64,000 bases of DNA, from assembly GCA_964017185.1 (NCBI GenBank), contig OZ024873.1, forward strand, positions 49,152,760-49,216,759. The letters run 5' to 3'. A model generated the notes under the pieces. It searched no databases. It saw only the letters and a list, made by a program, of their open reading frames with translations, and was not told where the DNA came from. Position 1 is the stretch's first letter; each line of letters opens with the position of its first letter. The position numbers and the translations under genes were made by a program. The DNA comes from Rugalucina vietnamica (taxonomy: Eukaryota > Mollusca > Bivalvia > Lucinida > Lucinidae). This document shows, piece by piece, positions 45,301 to 55,521 of the stretch.

Positions 45301-48039
45301 ATCCCTGGCGGACACACAAAAGGGATACATGTATGCTTGTCAGGTCATCCATGTTTTGCTTAAACATTTTATTATATATACTGTGACTTTTATTGATAAT
45401 GAGCTTGATATTGTACATACCCGTTGAAGCACAGAACGTCACAACAATATAACCGTATCTTGCCATCTTCAGTCTGTCACAATAAAATATGAATAAAATA
45501 ATAAATATAAAAAGTGTATTATTTAAAACGAACATTTCACAGATAATTACTTATTAGAAGCAAGACAATAAGTACTTGGTGCTAAATAATTAAGAAGTTG
45601 ACGTTTATTTGAATGCTTTGGAGCAAATTAGTTTCGTGGACGAACGAGTTGTTTATGTTACAACTACCCCTTCTGCAATCATGCTAGAGCTGGGTAAGGA
45701 TACGATTGTGTTAAACAAAAAGTCTGCAATTTAAATGCACAGCCATGTAAAATTCGTGACTGCGAGTTATATTAATTGCGATGACTATTAAACAAATCCA
45801 GCCGGAGTTGATCCATATTAACAGTTTTTATCCTCATAAAGGACTACTGGTTACCTGGCTCCGAGGTTATAAAACTTTTTCATGCTCAGCTTAGCTGAGA
45901 CTAAAATTCATCTGGCTCATAAATGTTAAAATGCCAACAATTGTTGGCATTTTAACATTTATGAGCAGGATAAATTACTAGTTTTTGAGTTCTGAACCTG
46001 AATTTTCCACCAATTTTGACTATTTCAACATTTTTTCATGCTCAGCTTTTATAACCTCGGGACCTGGTTACGGAATGGTTACCTTATATAACGTCCCATC
46101 AATTTTATCCACCTTCTCCTGTAAACACTTCTGTTTCAGCTTAGAATCGAAGAAATCTTTAATGGAATCTGAATTGCAATCTGTACCGACAACTTCATAA
46201 CCTAGCTCGTAAGCCCTATAAATTATCAAATTGAAGCGTCTTGCAATCATGGCATGCCGCATGCCAATAGATGATTATCTTACTTACAAACTTTATTCCC
46301 CATAATCGTATAAGGTTCTTGTATGTTTAGGCCATCTTTAAATGATTCTTTGTTTGCTGTGCTCCTACCCATCAATTTCAGAACGGTAGGTAGGTAGAGC
46401 ATCTTTTTTTTTTGGTAAGCCAGAAAAAAGCACTGAAATCAGTACATGAATATGATTATATATATCTAAAGATAATTCATTGTTGAAATATTGTTTAAAA
46501 CTAAATTAGGAAGCTTTGATTAGAAAACTTATCTGAAACTGAGCTATTGTTTTTAGTTAAAAAAAAAAAACAGAGTGGCCATAATTTTTTTTGGTATAGG
46601 GCCAATTTTGATGGGTTTGGTAGGAGCACAGCAAACCAATAATTTTAATGGTCGGCCTTAAGAACCGTATTATAATAAATCTTACTACGTGACACCAAGT
46701 TAGGATCTACGTTAGCTACTGGTACATGGCGGTTGTTGAGGACTACAATTCATTATGATGACAATAAACTGTCCCAGTGGATAATAATATAAAACAGCAG
46801 TCACACAGTAGCGCATAACCCAAACGCGCGCCTCTCAACACGCTGAAGACTTTGGACGTATAACTTAAACTCGCTTTAGCAGTCACACACTAGCGCGTGA
46901 CTGAGGCGAGTGCCGGACGTATAAAAAATCTCAAAGTTTTGGAGTACGGTTGTCATACGCCCCACACACGCTAAGCACGCGCTACAGGCGCGCTTCGAAC
47001 GTTCAACGCGCGTTTCACACACGCTTGTGGCACGCTACTGAAGCCACATCTAAAAAAATCCGAACGCGCATGGAACGTACACTGGCGTGCTTCAAACGCG
47101 CACCAAACGCGTTCAGAGCGTATTCAACGCGCCTGTAGCGCGCGTGGAACTTATTCGGGACGTATAAGTCACACGCACGAGACACGCCGAGCTTGTAGAA
47201 AATTTTCAACTATGTTTAAAAATGTTTTGAGCCCAAACGCGCACGAAACGCGCAGAGACTTTTAGCGACGTATAGCGACGCGCGCCGGAGTACACCAAGC
47301 GTACCCAACGCGCTTGTAGCCAGTTTTGAACGTGTTTCCGACGTGCGTCTGGCGTATGTGGAATTTTGCTATTTTTTCAACACGCCCGGCGCGCGTTTCA
47401 CTTATACGCTACTGTGTGACTGCTAAGCTGTTTCTTTGCAGTCGGAGAACATTCTATTGATACATGTACGTACCATTTCATATCTGCTGAATTCCCACAG
47501 CACGGAAAATACACTGTCTTATTATCTTTGCCTTCAAATAGTCTGTCAGCCAAAGCCACTAAATGTCTAAAACAAACATAAAACACCAAAAGCATAATCT
47601 CAATTACCGAATAATTACCACGCGTGTCCGGTAGCATGAGACCTGGTTGATGTTCACCACTATAAACCATTACTATCGAACACACCATTGTTGCGATTTC
47701 GTTTATGCTTAATTTTGTCTTTATAATAATGGAGATTAATATAATGCAGCACACATCGAATGGTGATCTCGCCAGTATTTGAAGATGCTAATGGTTTTTG
47801 GTACGCAATACGTATTTGCATCTATCTAAAAGCAAACAAAATGTACTGATCACTATCAACATACTGTTCGCGAAAATAAATTTATATGTTTTAGGATGAC
47901 ACAACTTTATATTCATCGTGTATCTTACTCACTCGTCCGGCTCTACTGATGCCCAGTGATCTTTCATTTTCTGAAACCATTCGCTCCATTCTCCCACAGT
48001 CCATATCCCAGCTTTAACCTGCTCGATGGTCGCCGCCAT
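36323..48039 (-). CDS. TPMT-like SAM-dependent methyltransferase, complete 8-exon gene (gene 1)
   Basis: Exons, minus strand: 48039-47933, 47566-47474, 46215-46083, 45473-45421, 44375-44301, 38839-38754, 38241-38197, 36573-36323. All junctions are GT-AG and in phase; the total of 843 nt gives 280 residues plus stop (human TPMT has 245). TPMT-family enzymes transfer methyl from S-adenosylmethionine to thiol or related acceptors in the cytosol. Diagnostic motifs in order: VYFPCCGNSADMKW (family motif FPxCGxxxDMxW), ELGYEVVGTD (SAM-binding loop), IRLYCCDV, GAMVDSGSITSI and LILYATEYDE; then GPPHNL, the usual active-site-side loop. The last exon adds a charged extension of about 60 residues, ending in MKGHYILIT. 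The natural substrate is unknown. Introns hold a LINE, a mariner-like element and MITEs. The start is the only ATG in exon 1. Confidence 0.88.
36611..37932. mobile_element. Mariner-like non-autonomous element
   Basis: Terminal inverted repeats CGAGGGGCGTTCTTTAATTC (36611) and GAATTAAAGAACAACCCTCG (37913-37932) are flanked by TA on both sides (36609-36610 and 37933-37934). That is the Tc1/mariner target duplication. The 1.3-kb interior has no transposase-sized ORF. It lies in the last intron of TPMT-like gene 1. Confidence 0.8.
38318..38585 (-). mobile_element. MITE family A, copy 8
   Basis: Inverted copy from CATCAGGAAAACATGTCCGT to GGGCATGTTTTCGTAATG. The centre has GTACACGTTAGACTCGGCGG and is short. 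It lies between exons 6 and 7 of TPMT-like gene 1. Confidence 0.85.
38878..38948. repeat. (GAA)n/(GGA)n microsatellite
   Basis: About 70 bp of purine repeats, 39 bp upstream (in transcription) of TPMT exon 6. Read on the coding strand it is a TTC/TCC polypyrimidine tract. The Glu/Gly-rich plus-strand ORF over it is an artefact. Confidence 0.9.
39143..39184. repeat. 21-bp tandem duplication
   Basis: GGCGTCAGGTCAGATTATCT occurs twice in a row. Confidence 0.85.
39603..43400 (+). mobile_element. RTE-type LINE, apparently full length
   Basis: A GC-richer 5' leader (about 39603-40116), one long ORF (40117-43347) and a very short 3' end with GGTAGGTAGGTAGG (43383-43396). A short tail of tandem tetranucleotides is characteristic of RTE elements. 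The left boundary is approximate, judged from base composition. It lies in the intron between exons 5 and 6 of TPMT-like gene 1, in the opposite orientation. Confidence 0.75.
40117..43347 (+). CDS. LINE ORF: AP-like endonuclease plus reverse transcriptase
   Basis: 1076 codons without a break. The N-terminus is an exonuclease-endonuclease-phosphatase fold: RIGAWNVRTL at 2-11, SETR at 42, GDFNAR at 153, TDHRLV at 248, the nicking enzyme of non-LTR elements. The reverse transcriptase follows with FVDLIKAFD (~628), GVKQGC (~687) and the catalytic YADD at 749-752. The C-terminus has a C2H2 finger, CSTCNRQF to HQRTH (~1041-1062). Proteins of this kind are often annotated craniofacial development protein 2-like. 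The first codon listed is TTG; no ATG lies in frame upstream before the stop at 39985, and the first in-frame ATG is codon 12, inside the endonuclease motif. The natural start is therefore unsettled. All visible catalytic motifs are intact, so the copy is young. Confidence 0.93.
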   Translation: MRIGAWNVRTLMDSAGSNRPQRRTALVGRELGRYGIQIAALSETRLADVGEIKEVGAGYTFFWSGRKSEERREAGVGFAIKTELVGKLSGLPKGINDRLMTLRLPLSGNKHATIVSAYAPTMTNPDEVKDKFYNDLDDIISATPRTDKLIFLGDFNARVGTDHQTWEGVIGPEGVGKCNSNGLLLLRKCAEHDLLITNTVFRLPNRNKTSWMHPRSKHWHLIDYVIVRRTDRQDVRVTKTMCGADCWTDHRLVVSKLNLRIQPARRPQGKKAAKRLDVSKLNQDSMRQAFLTDICNQLDAINLSSENPEENWTVFHKTVHSSAATTLGHPSRKHQDWFDENDDEIQKLLEEKHRLHKAHQDDTSSVSKKAAYSNVCKTVQTKLRDMQDSWLRKKTEEIQSFADRKDMKKFHDALKTIYGPKSSGATTLLSADGNTLLTDKEAILKRWAEHFNSVLNRPSSINEDAIDRLPQIECNVLLDEFPTVMETRKAVQQLSSGKAPGAEAIPAEVYKAGGLPMAEKLTELFHCMWRKEAISQEFKDASIIHLYKRKGNPQVCENHRGISLLSIAGKILAKILLNRLNVHLDQKGLIPESQCGFRKDRGTIDMIFTARQLQEKCQEQNVDLYMTFVDLIKAFDTVSRDGLWKIMAKFGCPPRFIAMVRQFHDGMQARVQNDGEFSEPFEVTNGVKQGCVMAPTLFSMMFSAMLMDAFQDSDTGFPIRYRFDGNIFNLRRLQAKTKVQTDVLDELLYADDMDKNASSEAKMQRAMDQVSQSCDNYDLTISTKKTEVVHQPAPGKPYNEPTITVNGEKLKVVDKFTYLGSTLSRAVHIDDEVTARIAKASVAFGRLRANVWERNGIKLDTKLKVYKAVVLPTLLYACETWTVYQRHAKRLNHFHLSCLRKLLKIKWQDKIPDTEVLKKAGMQSMHTVLKLAQLRWTGHVIRMPDERLPKKVFYGELQEGKRSQGGQKKRYKDTLKASLKDFDIPIGSWEQTAQERSKWRGLINKGAALHEKKRICEAERKRRERKANTNGPPADSMTLTCSTCNRQFRARIGLVSHQRTHQHTRTYSRNNDGLSH
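43996..44115. repeat. ~58-bp-arm inverted repeat (hairpin)
   Basis: GGTGAATACCAAATATATTT is mirrored by its complement ending at 44115. The inner arms are GTGAGTTGAAAACATC and complement, and the loop is around GTGCTGCGCAC. Likely a palindromic MITE core, in the intron next to TPMT exon 5. Confidence 0.85.
44361..44595 (-). repeat. 40-bp tandem array of a TPMT splice acceptor (6 copies)
   Basis: Units start at 44361, 44401, 44441, 44481, 44521 and 44561. On the coding (minus) strand each reads TATGTTTGTATATTGTAG followed by AGATGTGGAAAGACC, that is the 3' splice site and first 15 nt of TPMT exon 5. The real exon is the last in transcription order (acceptor at 44376-44377). Five extra acceptors lie upstream of it, at 44416 to 44576. 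Confidence 0.92.
45857..46068. mobile_element. Palindromic MITE family C, copy 2
   Basis: CCGAGGTTATAAAACTTTTT to TTTATAACCTCGG, with ATGCCAACAATTGTTGGCAT in the middle. Its right end lies only about 14 bp from the 5' splice site of TPMT exon 3 (46082), inside the intron. Confidence 0.85.
46302..46676. mobile_element. MITE family I
   Basis: Inverted ends GTTTGCTGTGCTCCTACCCA (46352) and TTTGGTAGGAGCACAGCAAA (about 46616), extended outward by AAGGTTCTTG and complement. A (GGTA) repeat lies inside at about 46386. A half copy resembling the right end is at 44180-44280. Confidence 0.65.
46797..47424. mobile_element. CpG-rich MITE family D, full copy
   Basis: Terminal inverted repeats GCAGTCACACAGTAGCG and CGCTACTGTGTGACTGC. 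The interior is strikingly rich in CGCGC and AACGC words. A second internal terminus (CAGTCACACACTAGCGCG, 46880) suggests nesting. It lies in the TPMT gene 1 intron between exons 2 and 3. Confidence 0.8.
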
Positions 48040-48373
48040 ATTTGTTTACAAATCAATACTGTGTAAAATAGAAGTTTTGCTCTGATTGTCAGGTGCAATA
48101 AACTAAGGTTATTGACTTGTCTGTGCGGCGAAGTAATCGGAGAATCTGAATATAAAATCGCATTTTACACAAATTTTTAGTATATGCATGCACTGAGCGT
48201 ACTGTCGTAATTTATTTTTTATTTTTAAACATAGCGAAGCTTGTCTTATACATCTTAGTTGTTCATAATTAAAGATGATTCCGTTTTCAACCCCTTTTTT
48301 ATTTTCAACGGCCTTAACTTCCATTTTAATCGACCGTCTCCTTATTCGGAAAACCACGTGCGCTTGTTGGAAT

Positions 48374-48629
48374 CATTGGAAAACATGCCCATGTAATCTA
48401 CAGATTTTTCTTAAGCTGTAAAAATTGAAAATCTTCAGGAGAAATTGTTTTATATTTTCCATATGTTCGCTCAAATCATTAATTGTGGGTACGTACTATT
48501 TTGGATCAGAAATAAGATCAGAAATAAGAAAAATAGGTACATGTATACCCCTGCAAACCTAATTTTTTCTATATATAATAAAAGTGGGGTTTAAGGGTTT
48601 TACTGTTCATGGACATGTTTTTTCTGATG
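48374..48629 (+). mobile_element. MITE family A, copy 9
   Basis: CATTGGAAAACATGCCCATG to GGACATGTTTTTTCTGATG. The central palindrome is almost entirely lost (ATTGTGGGTACGTACTATTT). Confidence 0.75.
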
Positions 48630-48904
48630 ATAAGCACAGAAGTCAAGTTCTTAACTCATTGAATTGTGTGTAGTATTGAGCTTCTCTTACGACTTACGTA
48701 TCCGTCACAAGATTCAATTTGGTTTCATATGGTACATATCGACTGAATTATGCTTCAAAATGAACCTGCTTGACAAATGAGTTCATGTCGATTCAGTGGT
48801 ATGGAAATGGCAATCGCTGTTCGAATTTATGTACATACAAAATGACATTTAAAGACAATCTGGTAGGTGCGCAAGTATACAGCTACGTTCAGTTATTAAT
48901 ATAT

Positions 48905-50402
48905 CCGAACAATATTTAGAAATAAATTGACAACTCTTCTTCTTGTTTTTTGAACAATCGTCACTGGCAACAAATGGATAACTGGATGAATTTGTTTATA
49001 GATTTTGTTAAGTATGAGGGTAAATATTTACTCTGCATAGAAAAATTAAAGATCTTTTGATGCTTTTGATTAAATAATATATGAAGTCATTTTTTCGCAG
49101 GATATTCGCCTTTCAAAAATTCCAGAAAGAGACACGATTAACGGTTTGTAATTTTATTTGTAATTTATGAAAGAATAACCATTCATACAAGGTTGAAAAT
49201 TTTGTGTTTTTAAGGGGCTCTGTTTACGAAGGATGCGAAAAGAATCTAGAATCTATGTTTATGCAAGACGATGTTCTTTGTAATAATTCCATATCCGCAA
49301 AACATGAATTTCTTGATATCAGAAGAACGTTCCTCTTTGAATGTCCAGGTGATTTCCTTGACTTGAACCTAATATGTTTGGAATACCATTAAGAGGAGCT
49401 GTGATAGATAGCGTAAGAACAAAACAGCTTCTCTGTGAAAGTTTCGACCCACTGTGGTATTCTGTACTGAGAGTTGTATGATGAAATGCCAACCCGCGTT
49501 TTGACAATATACAAAGCTCGAGATGAAGCCACAGTGCTTTAAGAAATGCTTATTGCATGACGGAATCCACTAGCAAGGTTTCTTTGTACAAATTTCCTGG
49601 TGGAAATAAAGCTATTCATTTTAGATGGTTGGGGCCGGAGCTCCTTGTCTGTTGCTTGGCCAACCGGGGCTCAACTGGTGTTTTTCTTTTGCTCACGGTT
49701 TCAGTAAGTTATTCGGCACCCAGGGATCGCTTACTGAATTTGTGAGTCCTCGTTTTTGATTCATCATGGTGGTGTTCATGATTTATTTGTTTGTCCTTGA
49801 TGATTCATTGACACCACGAGGACCAAACAACGAACTAAATATTGTGAACCGCTGCAGATGAGGGTGAGGTTAGGCGCCAGTAAAATCGATTTAAGCACCC
49901 CAGTAATTTTACATTACTAATCGTTCCAAAGCGATAATGCTGTTGTGGTTCCATTTGTTTTATGTTTTGGAGTCGAATTTTTGTGCTGTTTAAGTTCGGA
50001 TAACTGAGTGGCTGCCTACTGGGAAATAGCTGCTTACTCGACTTACGATATGTTTTCTAAGTATAAGTACCTAATTGTCAATTTATTTTTTCCCACCTCG
50101 GTTTTTGTGGTGGGAATTTCTTTTTGATTGTGCCTTTTCCTGATCATTGCCTTCTTGTACCTTTCATGTGGAATCTTTGAAATTCGAATATCAGTGACTT
50201 TTTGTGAAAACATTGGGCTTCATAAACTGCGTAATCAAATTAGGCATAATGCATCACAATATCTGAAAGTTTTATATATACAAAGTAAATATTTACCCTC
50301 ATACTTAACAAAATATATAAACAAATTCTTCCAGTTGTCCCTTTCTTGCAAGTGACGATTGTTCGAAAACAAGAAGAGCTGTCAATTTATTTCTATCTAT
50401 TA
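48905..50402. mobile_element. Foldback-like element (copy 2)
   Basis: The left arm (AAATTGACAACTCTTCTTC, GAACAATCGTCACTGGCAAC, GTTAAGTATGAGGG) is mirrored by 50290-50400 (CCCTCATACTTAAC, GTGACGATTGTTCGAA). The interior 49220-49560 is related to 35460-35780 of copy 1 but has no coding potential. A different repeat (49900-50165, also at 60970) interrupts the right side. Confidence 0.7.
49900..50165 (+). repeat. Family G repeat, copy 1
   Basis: Shares with 60970-61260 TTTGTGCTGTTT, AACTGAGTGGC, GAAATAGCTGC and the closing GTGGGAATTTC family F segment. About 270 bp. Confidence 0.65.
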
Positions 50403-50757
50403 CAGAGGCATATTAATAACTGAACGCAGTTTTATAAATATATAAATATTTGTCTGATGTTTTTTTAAAACAAAAGGGTTAAAGTTGGCAATGATCAGAA
50501 AATAGTGCAATCAGACAAAAAATCCCAATCTAAAAACCAAGGTGGGAAAAAAACTAAATCAGGTACTAACACAAAGAGAACATATCGTAAGCCGATTGAG
50601 CAGCTCAGATAAAACCGCCAGTATCATCATTATTTATGGTTGTATGGCTTTCCCTTGGGTATACAGAAATAAAAACAAAGACATCGGTTCACAAAACTTT
50701 TATAAAGAATATTGGCACCATTATAAGACAAGACTTGAAGTTATTTATGGCACAATC

Positions 50758-51034
50758 ATTACGAAAACACGCCCATGTAATATATAATTTTTCTATAGTT
50801 GTAAAAATTGAAATTTTTCTGCAGAAAATGTTTGATATTTTTCTTATTTTTGCTCAAAACATAGATCGTGGGTACACGTTAGAACCGCCTCGTCGAGGCG
50901 GTTCTAACGAGTACCCACAATCTATGTTTTGGAGCAAAAATAAGAAAAATAGGTATACCCCTGCATACCCCAGTTTTGCTATATAAAAGTGGGGTTCAAG
51001 GGGGTATACTTACCACGGACCTGTTTTCCTGATG
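50758..51034 (+). mobile_element. MITE family A, copy 10 (complete)
   Basis: CATTACGAAAACACGCCCAT to GACCTGTTTTCCTGATG, with an intact palindrome ACCGCCTCGTCGAGGCGGT. Confidence 0.88.
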
Positions 51035-51913
51035 ATTTTGTCCCGAAAAAGCCTTTCTTCGTGTTGAATTGCATGTAAATGTCAACAACCAAGATGTTTC
51101 ATTTACATTACTAAACTGAGTGTAGGTTGGTGTAGTTCGGTGCCGTTTAATCGGGTTGTCGTCAGCGCAATTGTTTGTTTCTCATATCACATTCAGTGTT
51201 TCCATTCACCATTTGAATGTGTGATTCAGGTTAGTGCACAACGTTTGGCCAAGGATGCTTTCAGAGTCTAATCTAAAGTTCGATTCCGATAATTCTCAGG
51301 TTCTTGATCTTTTTTGTCGTTTACTGATATTATGTAGTTTGACTATATCAATTGCTCAAATAATCATACTTGACTAATTGTATTTCTCTGAATGATTATA
51401 AGCAGATAAAGTTTTGATTTATTTCATTTTGTATGGTTCCTTTCGCAATCACTGATAAGGCGCATCATGCAATATTGCGTTTGAGTTTTAATGTTTAGCT
51501 GAGATTTCAATTCACTTTTTCGTAATAAGATTGTATCGACCAATCATAGATTTCAAGTTCATCATTTGATTGAACACTTCTTCTTTCTGTGCTTTCAACG
51601 TCTTATCCGCACTAGATTCTCCTTGACCTTTGTCTTGACAACCGTTACCATGGTGACCGCTGTGATGTTCACGTGACTTGTCCTCTCCACTATCTCCCTC
51701 TTTCCAGTCTTGAAATTCATCCATTTGCATCATATCGAACGTGAAGAGAGATTCATAGTTGAATCCGTCACCTTATGAATACAGAAAATAAAGACAATGG
51801 GTTGGTACATTTTATCTTTTTGATTCCATCTATTAGTATTTCCGGGTGGTATGCGGCTCGAGTTGCGTTTGGTTAAGCAGCGAGTTATGATTTGCGCTAA
51901 CTCGTAGCATGTC

Positions 51914-52037
51914 GTAGCTTCAACTCGTGAGTGTGTGACAGCTTCTAAATTTTTCCAACTTAACTCGTGGCATCTCGCGCGACAAGCGGCGACTTATTCG
52001 TGCCAAGTCGTAGCTTCAACTCGTGAGTGTGTGACAG
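51914..52037. repeat. Direct repeat of GTCGTAGCTTCAACTCGTGA
   Basis: The phrase, continuing GTGTGTGACAG, occurs at about 51914 and 52008, roughly 93 bp apart. The region also has several ACTCGTG words. Possibly part of a MITE ending in GTGTGTGACAG. Confidence 0.7.
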
Positions 52038-52093
52038 GCCCTTAATAATTAATTATTCATGGTTTCTTATCATTGGTTGGTACACTGTAATAA

Positions 52094-52690
52094 ATATACT
52101 GGACAAATAAAGTTAGGGATCAAACTTTTAACGCGCAATTTCTACCAGATTTCGAACTGCTGGTAAAATGAAACATTTCTATCATCAAGGTAATTCATTT
52201 TGTAAGCTTTGTATGCTTAAGGATCGAAACAATACGCTTTGCATTCAACACGACACGGCTTTAAGTCAGACTACCCTTAAAATGAAAGTGGTATGAAATT
52301 CCCATAGAGAAATGATGGTGTGTAAGTTTGTTCGTGCGAAACTTTTAAAATGGCTAGCAATTTCCAATTTTTTTCAACTAGCTGACCTAAGAAAAGATGA
52401 ATCTTGATGACTATCATGCAAATTCGCAACATTATCATGAATGGGCAAAATTAATTTTTTTTTGTGGAATCAGAATTAATGGACTTTTTATCAGTTTGGT
52501 TTTTCGGGTAGTGTGCTTTAAAGAACAGCTGTGCTTAAGTCAGATGATGCACGATTTCAAAACTGGTGGCATATGAAAGTGCAATTAAACTGCTAATCCA
52601 CAATATAAATGAAAGATTGATTTATTATCGATTGGCTTAAAAATGCATCCTTAAAAGTTTGATCCTTAACTTATTTTGACCAGTATATAA
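52094..52690. mobile_element. MITE family J
   Basis: Inverted ends: TATACTGGACAAATAAAGTT with GGATCAAACTTTTAA (52095-52133), and TTAAAAGTTTGATCC with TGACCAGTATA (52651-52687). No ORF inside. It lies in the last intron of TPMT-like gene 2, next to a family B copy. Confidence 0.75.
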
Positions 52691-52741
52691 CCAAAATCCA
52701 ACTCCAAAACCCGAGATACATAGGCAGATACATATGATATT

Positions 52742-52988
52742 TGAGACGCGTCATTAGAAAACCGGAGCTTTACCTATGCGAAAATAAAGGCGGAGATCAG
52801 CTGTGCAGTAACTACAGTAACTGCACAGCTGATCAGCGCCGTTGTTTTCGCTACACGGATAGTATAAGTCCTCTTCCTAAATCCGAAATTCCAAGCATCT
52901 AATATACATGTAATTCTGTGACTGTACAGGCCGTTTTGTGTCAGACTGGTCGGAAACCCCGAAGATCGGTTTCTTGCATCGCGGCTCA
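52742..52988. mobile_element. MITE family B, copy 14
   Basis: TGAGACGCGTCATTAGAAAA to CATCGCGGCTCA, with the palindrome CTGATCAGC intact on one arm. It ends only about 25 bp from the 5' splice site after exon 7 of TPMT-like gene 2. Confidence 0.8.
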
Positions 52989-54058
52989 TATCGCCTCATG
53001 ATGGTTTGCTCACCAAAAAGCTCTTTAACAGTCGCCTCAGTAATGTTATGTGGAGGACCTGCAAAGAGAGAACTTGATACATATTAAGTGTATGAATTAC
53101 TCGTTTAAGCGAGACAAAATATTGAAATAAACAATGTCTATGATTAGACTGGGAGGATATCCACGCGAATTTGAAAGACTGTATGAATGAATGTGTTTTT
53201 GAAACAATAAAATTGATAATAATAATAAGAGTGGTGTTCCAAAATGTGCAGTCTAAAGAACATAAAAAAGTTATAAACAATGAGGGTTGGTCAATAAAAA
53301 CACAATGTCCGGCTTTATATATCAACGAGATGCAATTGTATAATTGTAACACGGAGGATTAAACAAAATTAGCAAAATCCTCGTTTCTTACCCGGATAGA
53401 TACTTTCATCAAATTCCACGGTATAAAGCATCAGTCTACAGTTAGGTGTCATCATGGATATAAGATGCTCCACATATCTTTCATATAAATAAAAAGAAAA
53501 TATGTCAGATCGTTGTCTTTGAGAAAATAAACAGAATAAATATACACAAATCAGCAAGCAACACTTAAACTGCTTGGTTAAATTCATTTTTCTACCGCTT
53601 TCTTAAGAGAGACATTTAAATGTACAAAACAATCGATTCCTAAAAATTGGGTAAACCAAGGATATAAATGTATTTGCTTTTTAGTTTACGAATATGTCAA
53701 ACGGGTAAAATCTATAAATTGAATTACTGTAGCATTAATAAGATTTTAATTTAATGTTTTTCTTTTTTTTCTGATTTAACGAGGATTCCTAACAGCCCGA
53801 AAGCCACTCATAGGTTTCCTTAAAATGATGACGAAATGTACAAATTTACATCATTATCGCACTATTTCTGATTTGATTTAGGAAATTCACTCACTTAGGA
53901 AGGTCCTGTTTGTTCATCGCCGTAATTGATGCCGAGTCAATAATAGCACCACACTGGCCTTCTATGGATCTGTGGGTAAATTTGAACATTGAAGATGGCA
54001 TTTGGTATATCAACTAACAATGATAGCCGCAGAAAAAGCATGTTCATGCTTCAATGCT

Positions 54059-54356
54059 TCGCGAAATTTATTTATTTATTTATTTTTTATTTTTTTTTTT
54101 TTTTTGATTCAGTTTTATGTCCCTTTCAAGCTTTTTCACTCATATTGAGACGAAACAATCGGTAGGTGGGGCGAAAACCGGAGTACCCGGGGAAAAACCA
54201 CCTGACACACCCGCAAGCAGAACATGGCTTGTCTCACATATGAATTCGTGCCCCGTGCGAGGCGCGAACCCACATCGGTGAGATGATCGAATGATCAAGA
54301 GCACTGAAGTCAGCGACCTTAACCACTCGGCCACGGGGGCCGCCTCGCGAAATTTA
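54059..54356 (-). mobile_element. tRNA-derived SINE (copy 3) with target-site duplication
   Basis: The minus-strand head GTGGCCGAGTGGTTAAGG is a tRNA-Leu/Ser-type A box, and GGTTCGCGCC is the B-box region. The body ends in a poly-A tail with AAATA units (54071-54105). It is flanked by the 12-bp duplication TCGCGAAATTTA (54059-54070 and 54345-54356), direct proof of retrotransposition. It lies in the long intron of TPMT-like gene 2. Confidence 0.92.
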
Positions 54357-54659
54357 ACGTGTCTTTTAAAAGAGTTTAAACTCGGTGAATAGAGCACTTT
54401 CAGATACTGGTGCGGAAGTTTGCCCCTTAATTGACTGACAGTGATATTCAAAATAATCTTTGTTTGATGGAATTTGACAGCATATCTTGGGAGTATATTA
54501 ATATGGGTAATTTAAAAGGGGATAATTCTAAAGGTATTTTTCCTTGTGCATGACCCGATTTGATTGAAATACTAACTGGCACAAATTGTTAGCTGTACCT
54601 ATGATTAAAATTTGAAGTATCTGCGGAGTAGATTATAAATGATCAATTTCAAAACCGGC

Positions 54660-54690
54660 CCTCCATCGATATATATATATATATATATAA
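54660..54690. repeat. (AT)n microsatellite
   Basis: About ten AT units. Confidence 0.9.
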
Positions 54691-54821
54691 TATGAGATTT
54701 AGGTAATATACATCAAACAATCAAACCCTGTCGGTAGCACTGGATCCAATTTGGATGCTAAAATGATATGCGGTAAGTATATATGGAGATTTTATCATCA
54801 ACAGTGCAAAATCCTATTTGT

Positions 54822-54859
54822 GCCTGAGCGCGCTTTCGCCTTTCGGCTTCTTCAGAGGC
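54822..54859 (-). ncRNA. Hammerhead-ribozyme-like motif
   Basis: On the minus strand, GCCT pairs with AGGC to form stem I. Inside is CTGAAGA (core CUGANGA), an AGCCGAAAGGC stem-loop and GAAA. One extra A precedes stem II and stem III is very short, so activity is uncertain. It lies about 660 bp downstream of the Penelope GIY-YIG end, on the same strand; Penelope-like elements are known to carry hammerhead ribozymes. Confidence 0.4.
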
Positions 54860-55521
54860 TTACTAAATACTACATAATAAGAGTGTGATATCTACATCTG
54901 CCTGTCATAGGCAGTCCAAAACTAGGAGACAAAATGTAATCTAAAATTCTACATACTACTCATAACATTGTAAAACCTTATATAACTACATAAGAAATAA
55001 ACACACCGCTACAAACTAGAAAAATGTAACTACAGCAAAGTGGCTACGGAATTTTGAAAATGAAGAAATTTGGAAAATTAAACAGAAATTTAACAAAATT
55101 ATGATTTTTGTGGGCTAATACATCTTGGAGAGGTTGGAAACAGTGTTAGAACTGTCAAAGTTGAAAATAAAAAGTACTAAATGGCGTAAAATCGTATAGC
55201 TGAAATTGAGAGAATTTCGTGACCGTTCACCTGTAGGATTATCGGAAATCTGAAGCGTCACCTGTAAGATTATCGGATTTCTATAGCGTCAGTCGTTAAC
55301 ACACCGCTACAAATGTAAATTATAAGAACTGCTCATAAGTAAGGTACAGGTGAAGGCGGAGTCTCTATGTGCAAAATGAAGGAGTAAAGCCTATCAGGAT
55401 ATGGATAGACAGTGTGTAAAGGGGGATGAAGTCCAAAACGGGACATCAAATCGGATCAAATATCCATATTAGGCTAACTATACATGCTGGCCTATTGCAC
55501 TATGCTGTAACACTACTGTGT

